A stretch of 64,000 nt of DNA, taken from positions 372,001-436,000 of the forward strand of contig SNWL01000005.1 of assembly GCA_004362315.1 (NCBI GenBank). The letters run 5' to 3'. Positions 17,595-25,348 of this stretch are shown here, piece after piece; position 1 is the stretch's first letter; each line of letters opens with the position of its first letter. The position numbers were made by a program, and so were the translations under genes. The stretch comes from Mycobacterium sp. BK086 (lineage in GTDB: Bacteria; Actinomycetota; Actinomycetes; Mycobacteriales; Mycobacteriaceae). Under the pieces are notes generated by a model. The model saw only the letters and a list, made by a program, of their open reading frames with translations, did not search any database and was not told where the DNA came from.

Positions 17595-20525
17595 TCACCA
17601 GCCGGTGGACAGCACCCGGTCGAGCATGTCGACGAAGAAGTCGGCCGATTCGCGCGTGATGCACATCGGCGGCTTGACCTTCAGCACGTTCTGCCGATCA
17701 CCGGTCGGCTGGACGATCACACCCAGTTCGCGCAGCCGCTCGCAGATCGCGGCGGTCTCCTCGACGGCGGGTTCCAGGGTGGCGCGGTCGCGCACCAGCT
17801 CCACGCCCATGTACAGCCCGCTGCCGTGCACGGTGCCGATCAGCGGGTGGCGGGTCGACAGGTCGCCGATGCGGGCCTTGAGGTGGTCGCCGACGGTCAG
17901 GGCGTTCTGTTGTAGCCCTTCGGACTCCAGCACGTCGAGGACCGTCAGGCCGACCACACACGACACCGGGCTGCCGCCGGCCGAGGAGAAGAAATAACCC
18001 TGGGTGCGGTATTTCTCGGCGATCTCCCGAGTGGTGATCACCGCTCCGAGCGGCTGGCCGTTACCCATGGCCTTGGCGACGGTGACGACGTCGGGCACGA
18101 CGTCCTGCTGTTGGAAGCTCCAGAACGACCGGCCGGTGCGGCCATAGCCGACCTGCACCTCGTCGGCGATGGCCAAGCCGCCGGCCGCTCGCACGGCCGC
18201 GTAGACGGCCTTGAGGTAACCGTCGGGCAGTGCCATCCCGCCGGCATTGCCGTAGAACGGCTCGCAGATGAATCCCGCGGGTGGTTTGCCGTGTGCGACA
18301 AGGTTTTCGATGATCTCGACGGCTTCAGGGGCGTAGCGGATCGCATCCGGTCCGCGGTGCTCGCCGCGGTAGGAATTGGGCGAGGGCACGGTGTGCACCC
18401 AGTCCGGCCGGGTGGCCAACGCGTTGGGATTGTCGGCCACCGACGTCGAGATCGCGTCGGTGGCGTAGGTCCAGCCGTGATAGGCCTCGGCGACCGCGAC
18501 CACGTCATGGCGCCCGGTCGTCGCCATCGCCAGCCGCAGCGCCAGGTCGACCGCCTCCGAGCCCGAGTTCACCAGGAACACGGTGTCCAGCGGATCGGGG
18601 AGCGTGGCGGCCAGCCGCTCGGACAGCGCCACCACCGCCCCATAGTTGAACCGCGAATTGGTGTTGAGTCGCCGCCACTGCCCGGCCACGGCGTCCGCGA
18701 GCACCGGGTGGCCGTGGCCGAGTACGGCCACGTTGTTGACCATGTCGAGGTAGCTGCGGGCGTCGTTGTCCAGCATGTGCTCGCGCCAGCCCCGCTCGAT
18801 GCGCGGCGGGTTGAGGTAATAGTGCTCCTGGACGCTGGCGAAGGAGTCGCCGCGGCGGCGCCACAACGCCTCGCTGTCGTCGGCCGCCAGAGTCGCCGGT
18901 GGCAGTCCGAGCAGCACGCTGGGGTCATCGACCAGGCTCAGCCAGCCCGCGGCGTATTCGGCCCGGACGAAGTCGGGAACAGCCACCTCGGGCTGCTTGC
19001 GGCACTGAACCCACACGTGGCCGTCCGCGATGCCGAGCGCGGTGCCCGCGGGCACACTCTGGCCCGGTTGGAGCTCATCGCTGACCCGCAGTGCACCCCG
19101 CACCCGAAGTGATCCTGCGGTGCCGGTCAGGGTGACGGAATCGTCGCTGACGTCGTCGACGACACCGGGCCACGGTGCGGTGACGGGCATCGGCCCGCTG
19201 GGCCACACGTCCACCCCGGTGCCGACGGTGGCCGCGGACGTCGGGCTCAGCGGCACCGACCGGGTCAGGCGCGGCTGGCCGAACGTGCTGACGACGGCCG
19301 CGGCGCCCTGGATCAGCGCCTTGGTGACGAGATCGCCTTCGCAGCCGTCGGCCAGCCAGCGGCCGCCGTCCATCGCGTCGGCCTCCGCCGACAGGTCCAG
19401 CCGGGCCACCGTGGCGGGGTCCAGCCCACCGATCAACGGGACCTCGACCGGGAGCGGATCGGCGGCGTGCGCGGCGCCCAGTGCGGTGCGAATCTGGGCG
19501 GTCATGACGTCGGCGGGCACCTCGACGGCGCGTTCGAAGATCCGCCACTCGTAGGCCAGGGCGCTGGTCGCGTAGTCGTTGTCGACATCGATCGTGGCCT
19601 GATGGATGCCGCTGACCACCAGGACGGCCGCGCGCAGCACGACCAGCGGCCACAGCGCGTCGATCTCGGCGGGCCCCAGCGGGCGTACGGCGTGGAACGC
19701 GGCGATGGCGGGCAGTGTGGCGACGGGTTCGCCACCCTCGTGCCGCAGCAGCGACGACACCGCGATCGCCAGTTCCCCCACGGTCCAGGATCGCGTCAGG
19801 TCACCGAGGTCGATGATGCCGTCGGGCATCCGGCCGGCCTCGGCGGGAGAACACACCACGTTGTCGTCGGTGAGGTCGCCATGGATCACCTGGACAGGCA
19901 GATCCTCGGCGAGATCGGCGACCACTCGCCAGGCCGCGGCCGTCGCCGACTCGATGGCGTCGCGACGGGCGGCGTCGGTGACGTGCGTGGCGAGCACCTC
20001 GACGGTGCGCTGGGCATGGCGCAGATCCCACTGCAGGACGCGGTCGACGCCGGTGTGTTCGAAACCGGCGAGGGCGCGCGCGGTCCGTCCGGCCAGCGCG
20101 CCCAGCGCCGCCGCTCGAGCCGGGGTGACGTACTGTTCGCCGCTCATGGAGCCGCCCGGCAGATGGGCGATGATGCGGGCGTAGAGCGCCGAGCCGTCCT
20201 CGCCTCGCAGCTCGGCGATCGGCACCACGCCGGCCGGAGCGATATTGGTCGCCGTGCGGATCCCGGGCTCGGCCTGCGGGATGTAGGCGGCCGCCGCATC
20301 CTGAGCCTCGAGCTCGATGAGCGAGAACGCCGGATTGGCGATCTTGAGCACGCCGATCGGATCGCCGTCCGGGCTGCTCAGCAGAAAATTCGCGTCCTGC
20401 TGGCTACCCAGAGCGGTCACCTCCGCATCGACCCCGAACTGAGTCGTGGCGATATCGCGGGCCTGCGCCGGGGTGATCGCCGGCACCGGAAGTTCCTCTG
20501 CTTGGAAGAAGTCGAACAGTGTCAT
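17595..20525 (-). CDS. Large kinase / class III aminotransferase-type fusion protein
   Basis: About 976 residues from ATG 20525; another ATG at 20558 would add 11 residues and crowd the divergent pncA promoter. Residues about 1-350 are an aminoglycoside/choline-kinase-like domain with the catalytic HGDLTDDN and IDLGD pair. A linker region of about 200 residues (to about 560) follows, without a visible metal motif. The C-terminal 420 residues are a class III PLP enzyme with NSGSEAVDLALRLA, YHGWTYA, ADEVQVGYGRTG and the PLP lysine in VAKAMGNG near 818. Similar kinase plus PLP-lyase pairs phosphorylate an amino alcohol and then eliminate phosphate (hydroxylysine kinase with phospholyase). That role is plausible but unproven. 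Confidence 0.82.
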   Translation of the reverse strand: MTLFDFFQAEELPVPAITPAQARDIATTQFGVDAEVTALGSQQDANFLLSSPDGDPIGVLKIANPAFSLIELEAQDAAAAYIPQAEPGIRTATNIAPAGVVPIAELRGEDGSALYARIIAHLPGGSMSGEQYVTPARAAALGALAGRTARALAGFEHTGVDRVLQWDLRHAQRTVEVLATHVTDAARRDAIESATAAAWRVVADLAEDLPVQVIHGDLTDDNVVCSPAEAGRMPDGIIDLGDLTRSWTVGELAIAVSSLLRHEGGEPVATLPAIAAFHAVRPLGPAEIDALWPLVVLRAAVLVVSGIHQATIDVDNDYATSALAYEWRIFERAVEVPADVMTAQIRTALGAAHAADPLPVEVPLIGGLDPATVARLDLSAEADAMDGGRWLADGCEGDLVTKALIQGAAAVVSTFGQPRLTRSVPLSPTSAATVGTGVDVWPSGPMPVTAPWPGVVDDVSDDSVTLTGTAGSLRVRGALRVSDELQPGQSVPAGTALGIADGHVWVQCRKQPEVAVPDFVRAEYAAGWLSLVDDPSVLLGLPPATLAADDSEALWRRRGDSFASVQEHYYLNPPRIERGWREHMLDNDARSYLDMVNNVAVLGHGHPVLADAVAGQWRRLNTNSRFNYGAVVALSERLAATLPDPLDTVFLVNSGSEAVDLALRLAMATTGRHDVVAVAEAYHGWTYATDAISTSVADNPNALATRPDWVHTVPSPNSYRGEHRGPDAIRYAPEAVEIIENLVAHGKPPAGFICEPFYGNAGGMALPDGYLKAVYAAVRAAGGLAIADEVQVGYGRTGRSFWSFQQQDVVPDVVTVAKAMGNGQPLGAVITTREIAEKYRTQGYFFSSAGGSPVSCVVGLTVLDVLESEGLQQNALTVGDHLKARIGDLSTRHPLIGTVHGSGLYMGVELVRDRATLEPAVEETAAICERLRELGVIVQPTGDRQNVLKVKPPMCITRESADFFVDMLDRVLSTGW

Positions 20526-20581
20526 CTCGCTACGCACTGTACTGCGGGTAGACCCCATCGGATCTGTCGTACGGTGGGCAG

Positions 20582-21139
20582 ATGCGGGCGCTGATCATCG
20601 TCGACGTGCAGAATGACTTCTGCGAAGGGGGATCGCTGGCCGTGACGGGTGCGGGTGCGGTGGTCCGGGCGATCAATGCGCTGCTGGCCGGCGACCACGG
20701 CTATGACCATGTGGTGGCGACCAAGGACTACCACGTGGACCCGGGGACTCACTTCGCCGACCAACCCGATTTCATCGACACCTGGCCACGGCACTGCGTG
20801 GCCGGAACCACCGGTGCCGACTTCCATCCGGAGCTGAACACCACCGCGGTCGAGGCGGTGTTCCACAAGGGTGCCTACACCGCCGCCTACAGCGGTTTCG
20901 AAGGCGCCACCGACCACACCTCACTGACCGACTGGCTGCGTGCCCGCGGTGTCGACGAAGTCGACATCGCCGGTATCGCCACCGACTACTGCGTGCGCCA
21001 GACCGCGGCCGACGCCGCCCGCGCGGGTTTCACAACGCGTGTCCTGGTGGATCTCACGGCCGGGGTCGCCCCGGGGACGACCGCCGAGGCGCTGGACGAA
21101 ATGCGTTCCGGCGGAGTCGAACTGGTTCACACCGCATGA
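20582..21139 (+). CDS. pncA: Nicotinamidase/pyrazinamidase
   Basis: 185-residue isochorismatase-fold amidase that converts nicotinamide to nicotinate for NAD recycling and also hydrolyses pyrazinamide. All key residues are visible: Asp8, Lys96 and Cys137 (in IATDYC) as the catalytic triad, and Asp49, His51, His57 and His71 as metal ligands. Length and the opening MRALIIVDVQNDFCEGGSLAV are as in M. tuberculosis PncA. It is divergent from the kinase/aminotransferase fusion, and its stop overlaps the next gene's start (ATGATG), so the two are co-expressed. Confidence 0.97.
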   Translation: MRALIIVDVQNDFCEGGSLAVTGAGAVVRAINALLAGDHGYDHVVATKDYHVDPGTHFADQPDFIDTWPRHCVAGTTGADFHPELNTTAVEAVFHKGAYTAAYSGFEGATDHTSLTDWLRARGVDEVDIAGIATDYCVRQTAADAARAGFTTRVLVDLTAGVAPGTTAEALDEMRSGGVELVHTA

Positions 21140-21930
21140 TGCCGGAACCGCGTTCGGCGCTGGTCGACGCTGTCGACCGCTCCCCATTGATGGCGGCCGA
21201 GCACGACCGCGCCGGCTGGGTCGGCCTGTTCACCGCTGACGGCCGGGTGGAAGATCCGGTGGGGTCGCGACCGCATGTCGGGCCCACGCAGATCGGACGG
21301 TTCTACGACACGTTCATCGCGCCGCGCCAGATCGTCTTCCACCATGAGGCCGATATCGTCTCGGAGACAACCGTTATCCGCGATGTCGTGCTCGAGGTCG
21401 GCATGGGACCCGCGGTGACGATGCGCATCCCCGCGGTGCTGCGCTACGACCTTCGCGATGATTCGGCGCAGTGGCGGATCGAACGGCTGCGCGCGTACTG
21501 GGAGCTACCTGCGATGGTCGTGCAATTCGCAGGCAACGGCTTGGCGGCCGGCCCGCAGGCCGTGGAACTTGGCCGTGCGCTCATCCGCAACCAGGGATTG
21601 CGTGGCTCACTGGGATTCGCCACCGGCTTTCGCGGTGCCCGCTTCCGGGGCAAGCGCACGGTGCGGGCCTTCCTCGACGCGGTTGCCGCGGGCGACCAGC
21701 TGCGAGCCTGGCGGTCGCTGGGGCCGGGTGCGCTGATCACCCGAGGTGAGGGAAACCCCCTGAAATTCGGGGCGTTCAGTGACGAGCTGTCCGGAATGAC
21801 GTGGACCAAGGTGATCGCCGCCGGTTCGTCGGTGACCGCGTCGCTGCGCGGCCCGCGACCGGGTGTCCTGATCGCCGAACTCGGTAACGCCGGTGGCCAG
21901 ATCGCCAGGGTGCGCTACTTCGCGGAATAG
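21136..21930 (+). CDS. NTF2/SnoaL-like protein, partner of pncA (Rv2042c-like)
   Basis: 264 residues. The first half resembles a SnoaL/NTF2-type alpha+beta barrel (DRAGWVGLFTADGRVEDPVGSRPHVG, then a beta-rich stretch to YWELP). A less familiar C-terminal half contains RVRAFLDAVAAGDQLRAW-like repetition that may be a second such domain. No catalytic residues are recognised. It overlaps pncA by four bases. M. tuberculosis likewise carries a protein of similar length immediately after pncA, so this looks like a conserved pair. Confidence 0.72.
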   Translation: MMPEPRSALVDAVDRSPLMAAEHDRAGWVGLFTADGRVEDPVGSRPHVGPTQIGRFYDTFIAPRQIVFHHEADIVSETTVIRDVVLEVGMGPAVTMRIPAVLRYDLRDDSAQWRIERLRAYWELPAMVVQFAGNGLAAGPQAVELGRALIRNQGLRGSLGFATGFRGARFRGKRTVRAFLDAVAAGDQLRAWRSLGPGALITRGEGNPLKFGAFSDELSGMTWTKVIAAGSSVTASLRGPRPGVLIAELGNAGGQIARVRYFAE

Positions 21931-22079
21931 TCCGTCGCGGCGCTCGTGCGCCGAATCTTTGAATTGTGCGAGGAATCGCGCCTTCTCGACCTGAAATGCT
22001 TCCCCTCGGTGGCGTCTGGCCGCACCATTTCGCCAATCACCAATGCGGTGATCATCGAAATGGTAAGGGAGGCAACACA

Positions 22080-22289
22080 ATGAGGAAGATCGGGTTTGCC
22101 ACAGTGGCCGCGTTCGGCCTGGTTGGCCTTGGCATGTTCGTCAGTGACGGTACCGCCCTTGCCGGCGGGCTGGACGCGTCGCCGCCGGCCATCATCGACG
22201 ACGACGGCTTCCAGGAGTATCACACGTCGACGTACCCGGAGTCGTCGTCGTGGCCGGGGCAGTCGTCGCATCCCTGCTGTTCGCGATGA
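22080..22289 (+). CDS. Small secreted peptide, unknown function
   Basis: 69 residues from ATG 22080, with a strong GGGAGG ribosome site eight bases upstream. A clean signal peptide (MRKIGFATVAAFGLVGLGMFVSDGTALA) is followed by a mature part of about 41 residues that is acidic and Ser/Pro-rich and ends in two adjacent cysteines (SSHPCCSR). I do not recognise a family. It is followed within 42 bases by a strong perfect hairpin, so it is probably a single-gene transcript. The six-base dyad ATCACC/GGTGAT at 22036-22052 upstream might be regulatory. Confidence 0.65.
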   Translation: MRKIGFATVAAFGLVGLGMFVSDGTALAGGLDASPPAIIDDDGFQEYHTSTYPESSSWPGQSSHPCCSR

Positions 22290-22330
22290 GTGCACAAAGT
22301 CACTGAAAAACGTTGACAGACAGCATGACT

Positions 22331-22378
22331 GGCGTGATCACCCGGCTGGGGTTCGAGGGGTAGCCGGGTGATCACGCC
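22331..22378. terminator. Perfect 17-bp stem hairpin, bidirectional terminator candidate
   Basis: GGCGTGATCACCCGGCT (22331-22347) and its exact reverse complement (22362-22378) enclose a 14-base loop. It lies between two convergent genes, the small secreted protein and the DUF1206 gene, and ends three bases before the latter's stop. There is no T-tract, as is common for mycobacterial terminators. Confidence 0.75.
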
Positions 22379-22381
22379 CCA

Positions 22382-23203
22382 CTACATCCGCGAAAAGCGG
22401 GCGAGGACGAAGCAGTATGCGCCGTAGGCGGCGAATCCGACCGCGGCCGCGATGAGCAGTGCCTTACCGAAGGGTGCCTCGCCCAGGCTCTTGACCGCCG
22501 CATCCAGTCCGGCGCCCTTGGACGGGTTGGCGGTCACCGTCGCCACCACCAGGAGGATCCCGGCGCCGCCGAGCACGACACCCTTCGCCGTGTATCCCGC
22601 GATACCCAGCGGGGTGATCAGCGGGCCCCCGCCGGCGACCGTCAGATCGTCTTCGAATTTCGTCGACAGCCCCTTGTAGATGTGGTAGCCCCCGATACCG
22701 ACGATCGCGGCGGCGGCGATCAGGAGAAGTGCTTTGCCCCAGTAGCTTTGGAGCAGTCGGGCGGTGAGCCCGGTGTTCTGCGCGCTGTTCGATTGCCCAC
22801 CGCCATTGGCGAATTTGACCGCGGCGAGTGCGATGCCCGCGTAGATCATGGCGAGGCCGACGGACTTCGCCCGGTCGAACAGGTCGTAGGCGCCGTCGTG
22901 TTCGCGCCCCGGTTCGGTGGGGTGCGAGCCGAGAACGGCCTCGGCGACCCGCCACAGTGCCAGGGCAACCAAACCGGCAGCGGTCAACCACAGAGCGATC
23001 TTGCCGCCGGGCTGCGCTGCCAGCGTCGCCAGCGCGCCGGACTGGTCGGCGTCGCCCGAAGAGCCGAAGGGCAGTCGCACGATGATGTAGGCGATCAGGA
23101 GATGCAGGATGCCGCTGACGCTGTATCCGGTCCGCGCCGCGATCTCGAACGACCTGTTGCGCGTGGCAGACCGGACGGCACCGTGCACTGCATTGTCGGC
23201 CAT
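22382..23203 (-). CDS. DUF1206 family membrane protein
   Basis: 273 residues with six hydrophobic helices arranged as three similar pairs, each starting with a segment like RTGYSVSGILHLLIAYIIV, RAKSVGLAMIYAGIALAAVKF or IAGYTAKGVVLGGAGILLVVA. This internal triplication is the DUF1206 pattern. The function is unknown; homologues occur in soil actinobacteria and proteobacteria. It is the last gene of the minus-strand run starting with the DUF4242 gene, 68 bases after the first DsrE gene, and ends at the perfect hairpin. Confidence 0.85.
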   Translation of the reverse strand: MADNAVHGAVRSATRNRSFEIAARTGYSVSGILHLLIAYIIVRLPFGSSGDADQSGALATLAAQPGGKIALWLTAAGLVALALWRVAEAVLGSHPTEPGREHDGAYDLFDRAKSVGLAMIYAGIALAAVKFANGGGQSNSAQNTGLTARLLQSYWGKALLLIAAAAIVGIGGYHIYKGLSTKFEDDLTVAGGGPLITPLGIAGYTAKGVVLGGAGILLVVATVTANPSKGAGLDAAVKSLGEAPFGKALLIAAAVGFAAYGAYCFVLARFSRM

Positions 23204-23271
23204 GGCGATTGACTTACCCCAAGAAGCCCCGTCGGCAAACGCTGGCAGGGCTCTCGGTTCCTAGCGGCGAT

Positions 23272-23640
23272 TCAGTAACTGAAGGTCGTGGCTCCGTCGC
23301 CGATCCACTCCCAGAGCTGAACGGTTCCACCGGCCTCGGCGCCGGCGATGAAGGCGGCGGCGTCCAGGTTCCTGGACCGCACGCACAACGGGCAGACCAG
23401 GTAACGGCCGCCGGCGCGCTCGTAGCGTTCGATGAGTTCGGCCAGTGGGGGACACCCTTCGCATGCGGTGCCGATACCCACTCCCGGGACGGCAAGGCGC
23501 GCGGCCTCTTTCGCGAGGAACATCATCGTCGGGCGGCCCGCCTCGGCGGCGCCGAGTGCGACCAGGAATGCGACCGTGACGCGCTCGGGATCCTCGAGGC
23601 CGGTGGTGAGGCTGATCGCTGCTTTGTTGTTGGTGCTCAT
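23272..23640 (-). CDS. DsrE-family protein with two CxxC motifs, copy 1
   Basis: 122-residue soluble protein of the DsrE/F-like sulfur-relay fold. A beta strand and GLEDPERVTVAFLVALGAAEAG helix open the protein. Two pairs of cysteines are present, C60-EG-C63 and C83-PL-C86, positioned for metal binding or thiol redox chemistry. It ends in the distinctive GDGATTFSY. A second gene at 28786-29154 encodes a protein of equal length with only about 20 differences. The start ATG at 23640 has a strong AGGAGG site. It follows the PGRS-like gene by 28 bases and is probably in one operon with it and the DUF4242 gene. Confidence 0.82.
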   Translation of the reverse strand: MSTNNKAAISLTTGLEDPERVTVAFLVALGAAEAGRPTMMFLAKEAARLAVPGVGIGTACEGCPPLAELIERYERAGGRYLVCPLCVRSRNLDAAAFIAGAEAGGTVQLWEWIGDGATTFSY

Positions 23641-23668
23641 AGGTTTTCCTCCTGTGTGTTGTTTGCTG

Positions 23669-24925
23669 CTAACCGTCTTGTCCAGTGCGACCGGTCTTGC
23701 CGTTGTCTGTCTTGCCTTGGCCGCCGGCCCCGCCGTTGCCACCCCGGCCACCTGGGCCGCCGTTGCCGCCGTCACCCCCGTTGCCCCCGTAGGCCTTGCC
23801 GGTGTTGGTTCCGCCGTTGCCGCCTCTGCCGCCGGTACCTCCAGATGCGCTGAAGCCGCCCGCGCCACCGTCGCCGCCGTCGCCGGCAATACCATTGCCC
23901 GAGTTGGAGAGTCCGCCGTTGCCAACCCCGCCGTTGCCACCGGCGCCCGCGAGACCACCCCGGCCACCGTCACCGCCTGAACCGCCGTTGGCTTGACCGG
24001 AATTGCTTTGCCCGGAACCGCCGTTTCCCCCGACGCCGCCGCGGTCGATGAGACCGCCTCGTCCGCCGTCGCCTCCGAAGCCACCTGCGCCGAGGCCGAA
24101 ATCGGCGGTCCCGTTGCCGCCGTTGCCACCGGCTCCTCCAGCACCGACAACAGCGGCGTCGCCGCCATCGCCGCCGTTGCCACCGACGGCCGTTGCCTTG
24201 CCACTGGCTGGGCCGCCGAATCCGCCGGCGCCGGGCCGCCCAAACCAAGAGGAGTTCGCTCCCTTACCGCCATCGCCGCCGTACGAGGTGCCGGTGACCG
24301 CGGTGGAGGTTCCGCCGGTGCCCCCGTCGCCGGCATCGCCGAATAGACCGGAAGCACCTCCTGCGCCACCCTTACCGCCGTTGGCGGCACCGTTCTCGGA
24401 GGAGCCAGCACCCCCGGCGCCTCCTGCGCCGCCGGCGCCCATGAGGCGGCCGCCGTTGCCGCCGTTGCCGCCGGCCCCGCCCGACGCCGGGTCATTGAGG
24501 GTCCGGATATCCGATCCGCCGCTGCCGCCCGCGCCACCATGACCGAACAGCCCCGCACTGCCACCGTTACCGCCGGCTTGTCCGGGCCCGCCGGCGCCGC
24601 CGCGGCCACCGTTGCCGAAGAGCAGGCCGCCCCGGCCGCCGTCTTGACCGGTGCCGCCGTCGGCACCATTTCCGATCAGCAGGCCGGCGTTTTCGCCGGG
24701 TTCGTCGCCGTTGCTGATGAAGAAGCCGACAAGGTCCCGTCCGACACCCACGGCAGATGGCACGGCCGGCTTGGCTTGCCTGTCTGCGGGCTTGTGATGC
24801 TTTGCGGCACCGACGATCACAATCGGCGCGGGATCGGTCTCCGCGTGAGCTGTGGCCGCGCAGGCGGCGCCGACAACAGCGAACGAGCCCGCGGTCAGCG
24901 CGATGATGAATGCGTTCGTTGCCAT
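23669..24925 (-). CDS. Signal-peptide-bearing PGRS-like glycine-rich protein without a PE domain
   Basis: 418 residues. The N-terminal 28 residues look like a Sec signal peptide ([19 protein letters not shown]... ATAHA). A basic linker of about 40 residues leads to [15 protein letters not shown], the motif that opens PGRS domains. The rest is almost entirely GGxGGxGG / GNGG repeats, as in PE_PGRS proteins. There is no PE domain (no N-terminal PE helix pair or YxxxD/E secretion motif), so export should be by Sec, not ESX. Probably surface exposed or secreted. The opposite strand and other frames carry long Pro/Arg-rich open frames that are shadows of the repeats. Confidence 0.85.
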   Translation of the reverse strand: MATNAFIIALTAGSFAVVGAACAATAHAETDPAPIVIVGAAKHHKPADRQAKPAVPSAVGVGRDLVGFFISNGDEPGENAGLLIGNGADGGTGQDGGRGGLLFGNGGRGGAGGPGQAGGNGGSAGLFGHGGAGGSGGSDIRTLNDPASGGAGGNGGNGGRLMGAGGAGGAGGAGSSENGAANGGKGGAGGASGLFGDAGDGGTGGTSTAVTGTSYGGDGGKGANSSWFGRPGAGGFGGPASGKATAVGGNGGDGGDAAVVGAGGAGGNGGNGTADFGLGAGGFGGDGGRGGLIDRGGVGGNGGSGQSNSGQANGGSGGDGGRGGLAGAGGNGGVGNGGLSNSGNGIAGDGGDGGAGGFSASGGTGGRGGNGGTNTGKAYGGNGGDGGNGGPGGRGGNGGAGGQGKTDNGKTGRTGQDG

Positions 24926-24933
24926 GATCGACC

Positions 24934-25218
24934 TCAGCCCCTCATCAAACGAGTTGTGTAGGGACCGATTTCGCCGGCGATCACCGATACCGTATTCGCC
25001 GGGAACCCACTGCGGCGGGCATGCTCACGGACCACGTCTTCGTCATCGGCCTCGTGGATGCAATAGATCTTGTCGGCGGTCACATAGCTGCTGAGCCACC
25101 GATAGGGCACGCCGAGAGAGGCCATCGCGTTGTTCGACTGCCTCGAGAGCTCGGCCAGTTCGGCTTCGGTGAGATCGCTCGCCCCGGGGATCTCCCGCTC
25201 GATGATGAATCGTTTCAT
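24934..25218 (-). CDS. DUF4242 (SCO4226-like nickel-binding) small protein
   Basis: 94 residues from ATG 25218, which begins [25 protein letters not shown], the normal family start. An upstream in-frame ATG at 25290 would add 24 residues lacking similarity. The core includes [35 protein letters not shown], typical of ferredoxin-like DUF4242 proteins, one of which (SCO4226 of Streptomyces) binds nickel. It is eight bases upstream of the PGRS-like gene and divergent from the LuxR-ATPase gene, so it heads the DUF4242-PGRS-DsrE transcript. Confidence 0.82.
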   Translation of the reverse strand: MKRFIIEREIPGASDLTEAELAELSRQSNNAMASLGVPYRWLSSYVTADKIYCIHEADDEDVVREHARRSGFPANTVSVIAGEIGPYTTRLMRG

Positions 25219-25288
25219 GCGTTCCACGTTCGGCGATCGACCCGCGAGAAACATCGGCACCGGATGCCCATGTTCGTGCGCGGCCCAC

Positions 25289-25317
25289 ACCTACCTACAC
25301 GGCGGCGATACCTACCT
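25289..25317. promoter_or_regulatory. ACCTACCT direct repeats 21 bp apart in a divergent promoter
   Basis: ACCTACCT lies at 25289-25296 and again at 25310-25317. A 21-base spacing puts both on the same DNA face. They sit in the 130-base gap between the DUF4242 gene (minus) and the LuxR-type regulator gene (plus), so they may be an activator or repressor site for one or both. Confidence 0.4.
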
Positions 25318-25348
25318 GGACAGGACCATCGGCCCGTAGCATGCCCGT

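Noticed and set aside
22331..22378. tRNA gene or phage attachment site
   Set aside because: The stem is a simple perfect hairpin with no cloverleaf, no flanking integrase and no second copy noticed.
24003..24542. Proline-rich frame ([12 protein letters not shown] repeats) antisense to the PGRS gene
   Set aside because: The GGN-rich PGRS coding strand automatically gives Pro/Ala-rich antisense frames; there is no separate start context or domain.
23641..24669. N-terminal extension of DsrE copy 1 into a 465-residue protein
   Set aside because: The extension is an alternative frame of the PGRS repeats. The ATG at 23640 has a strong ribosome site and matches the start of the second copy.
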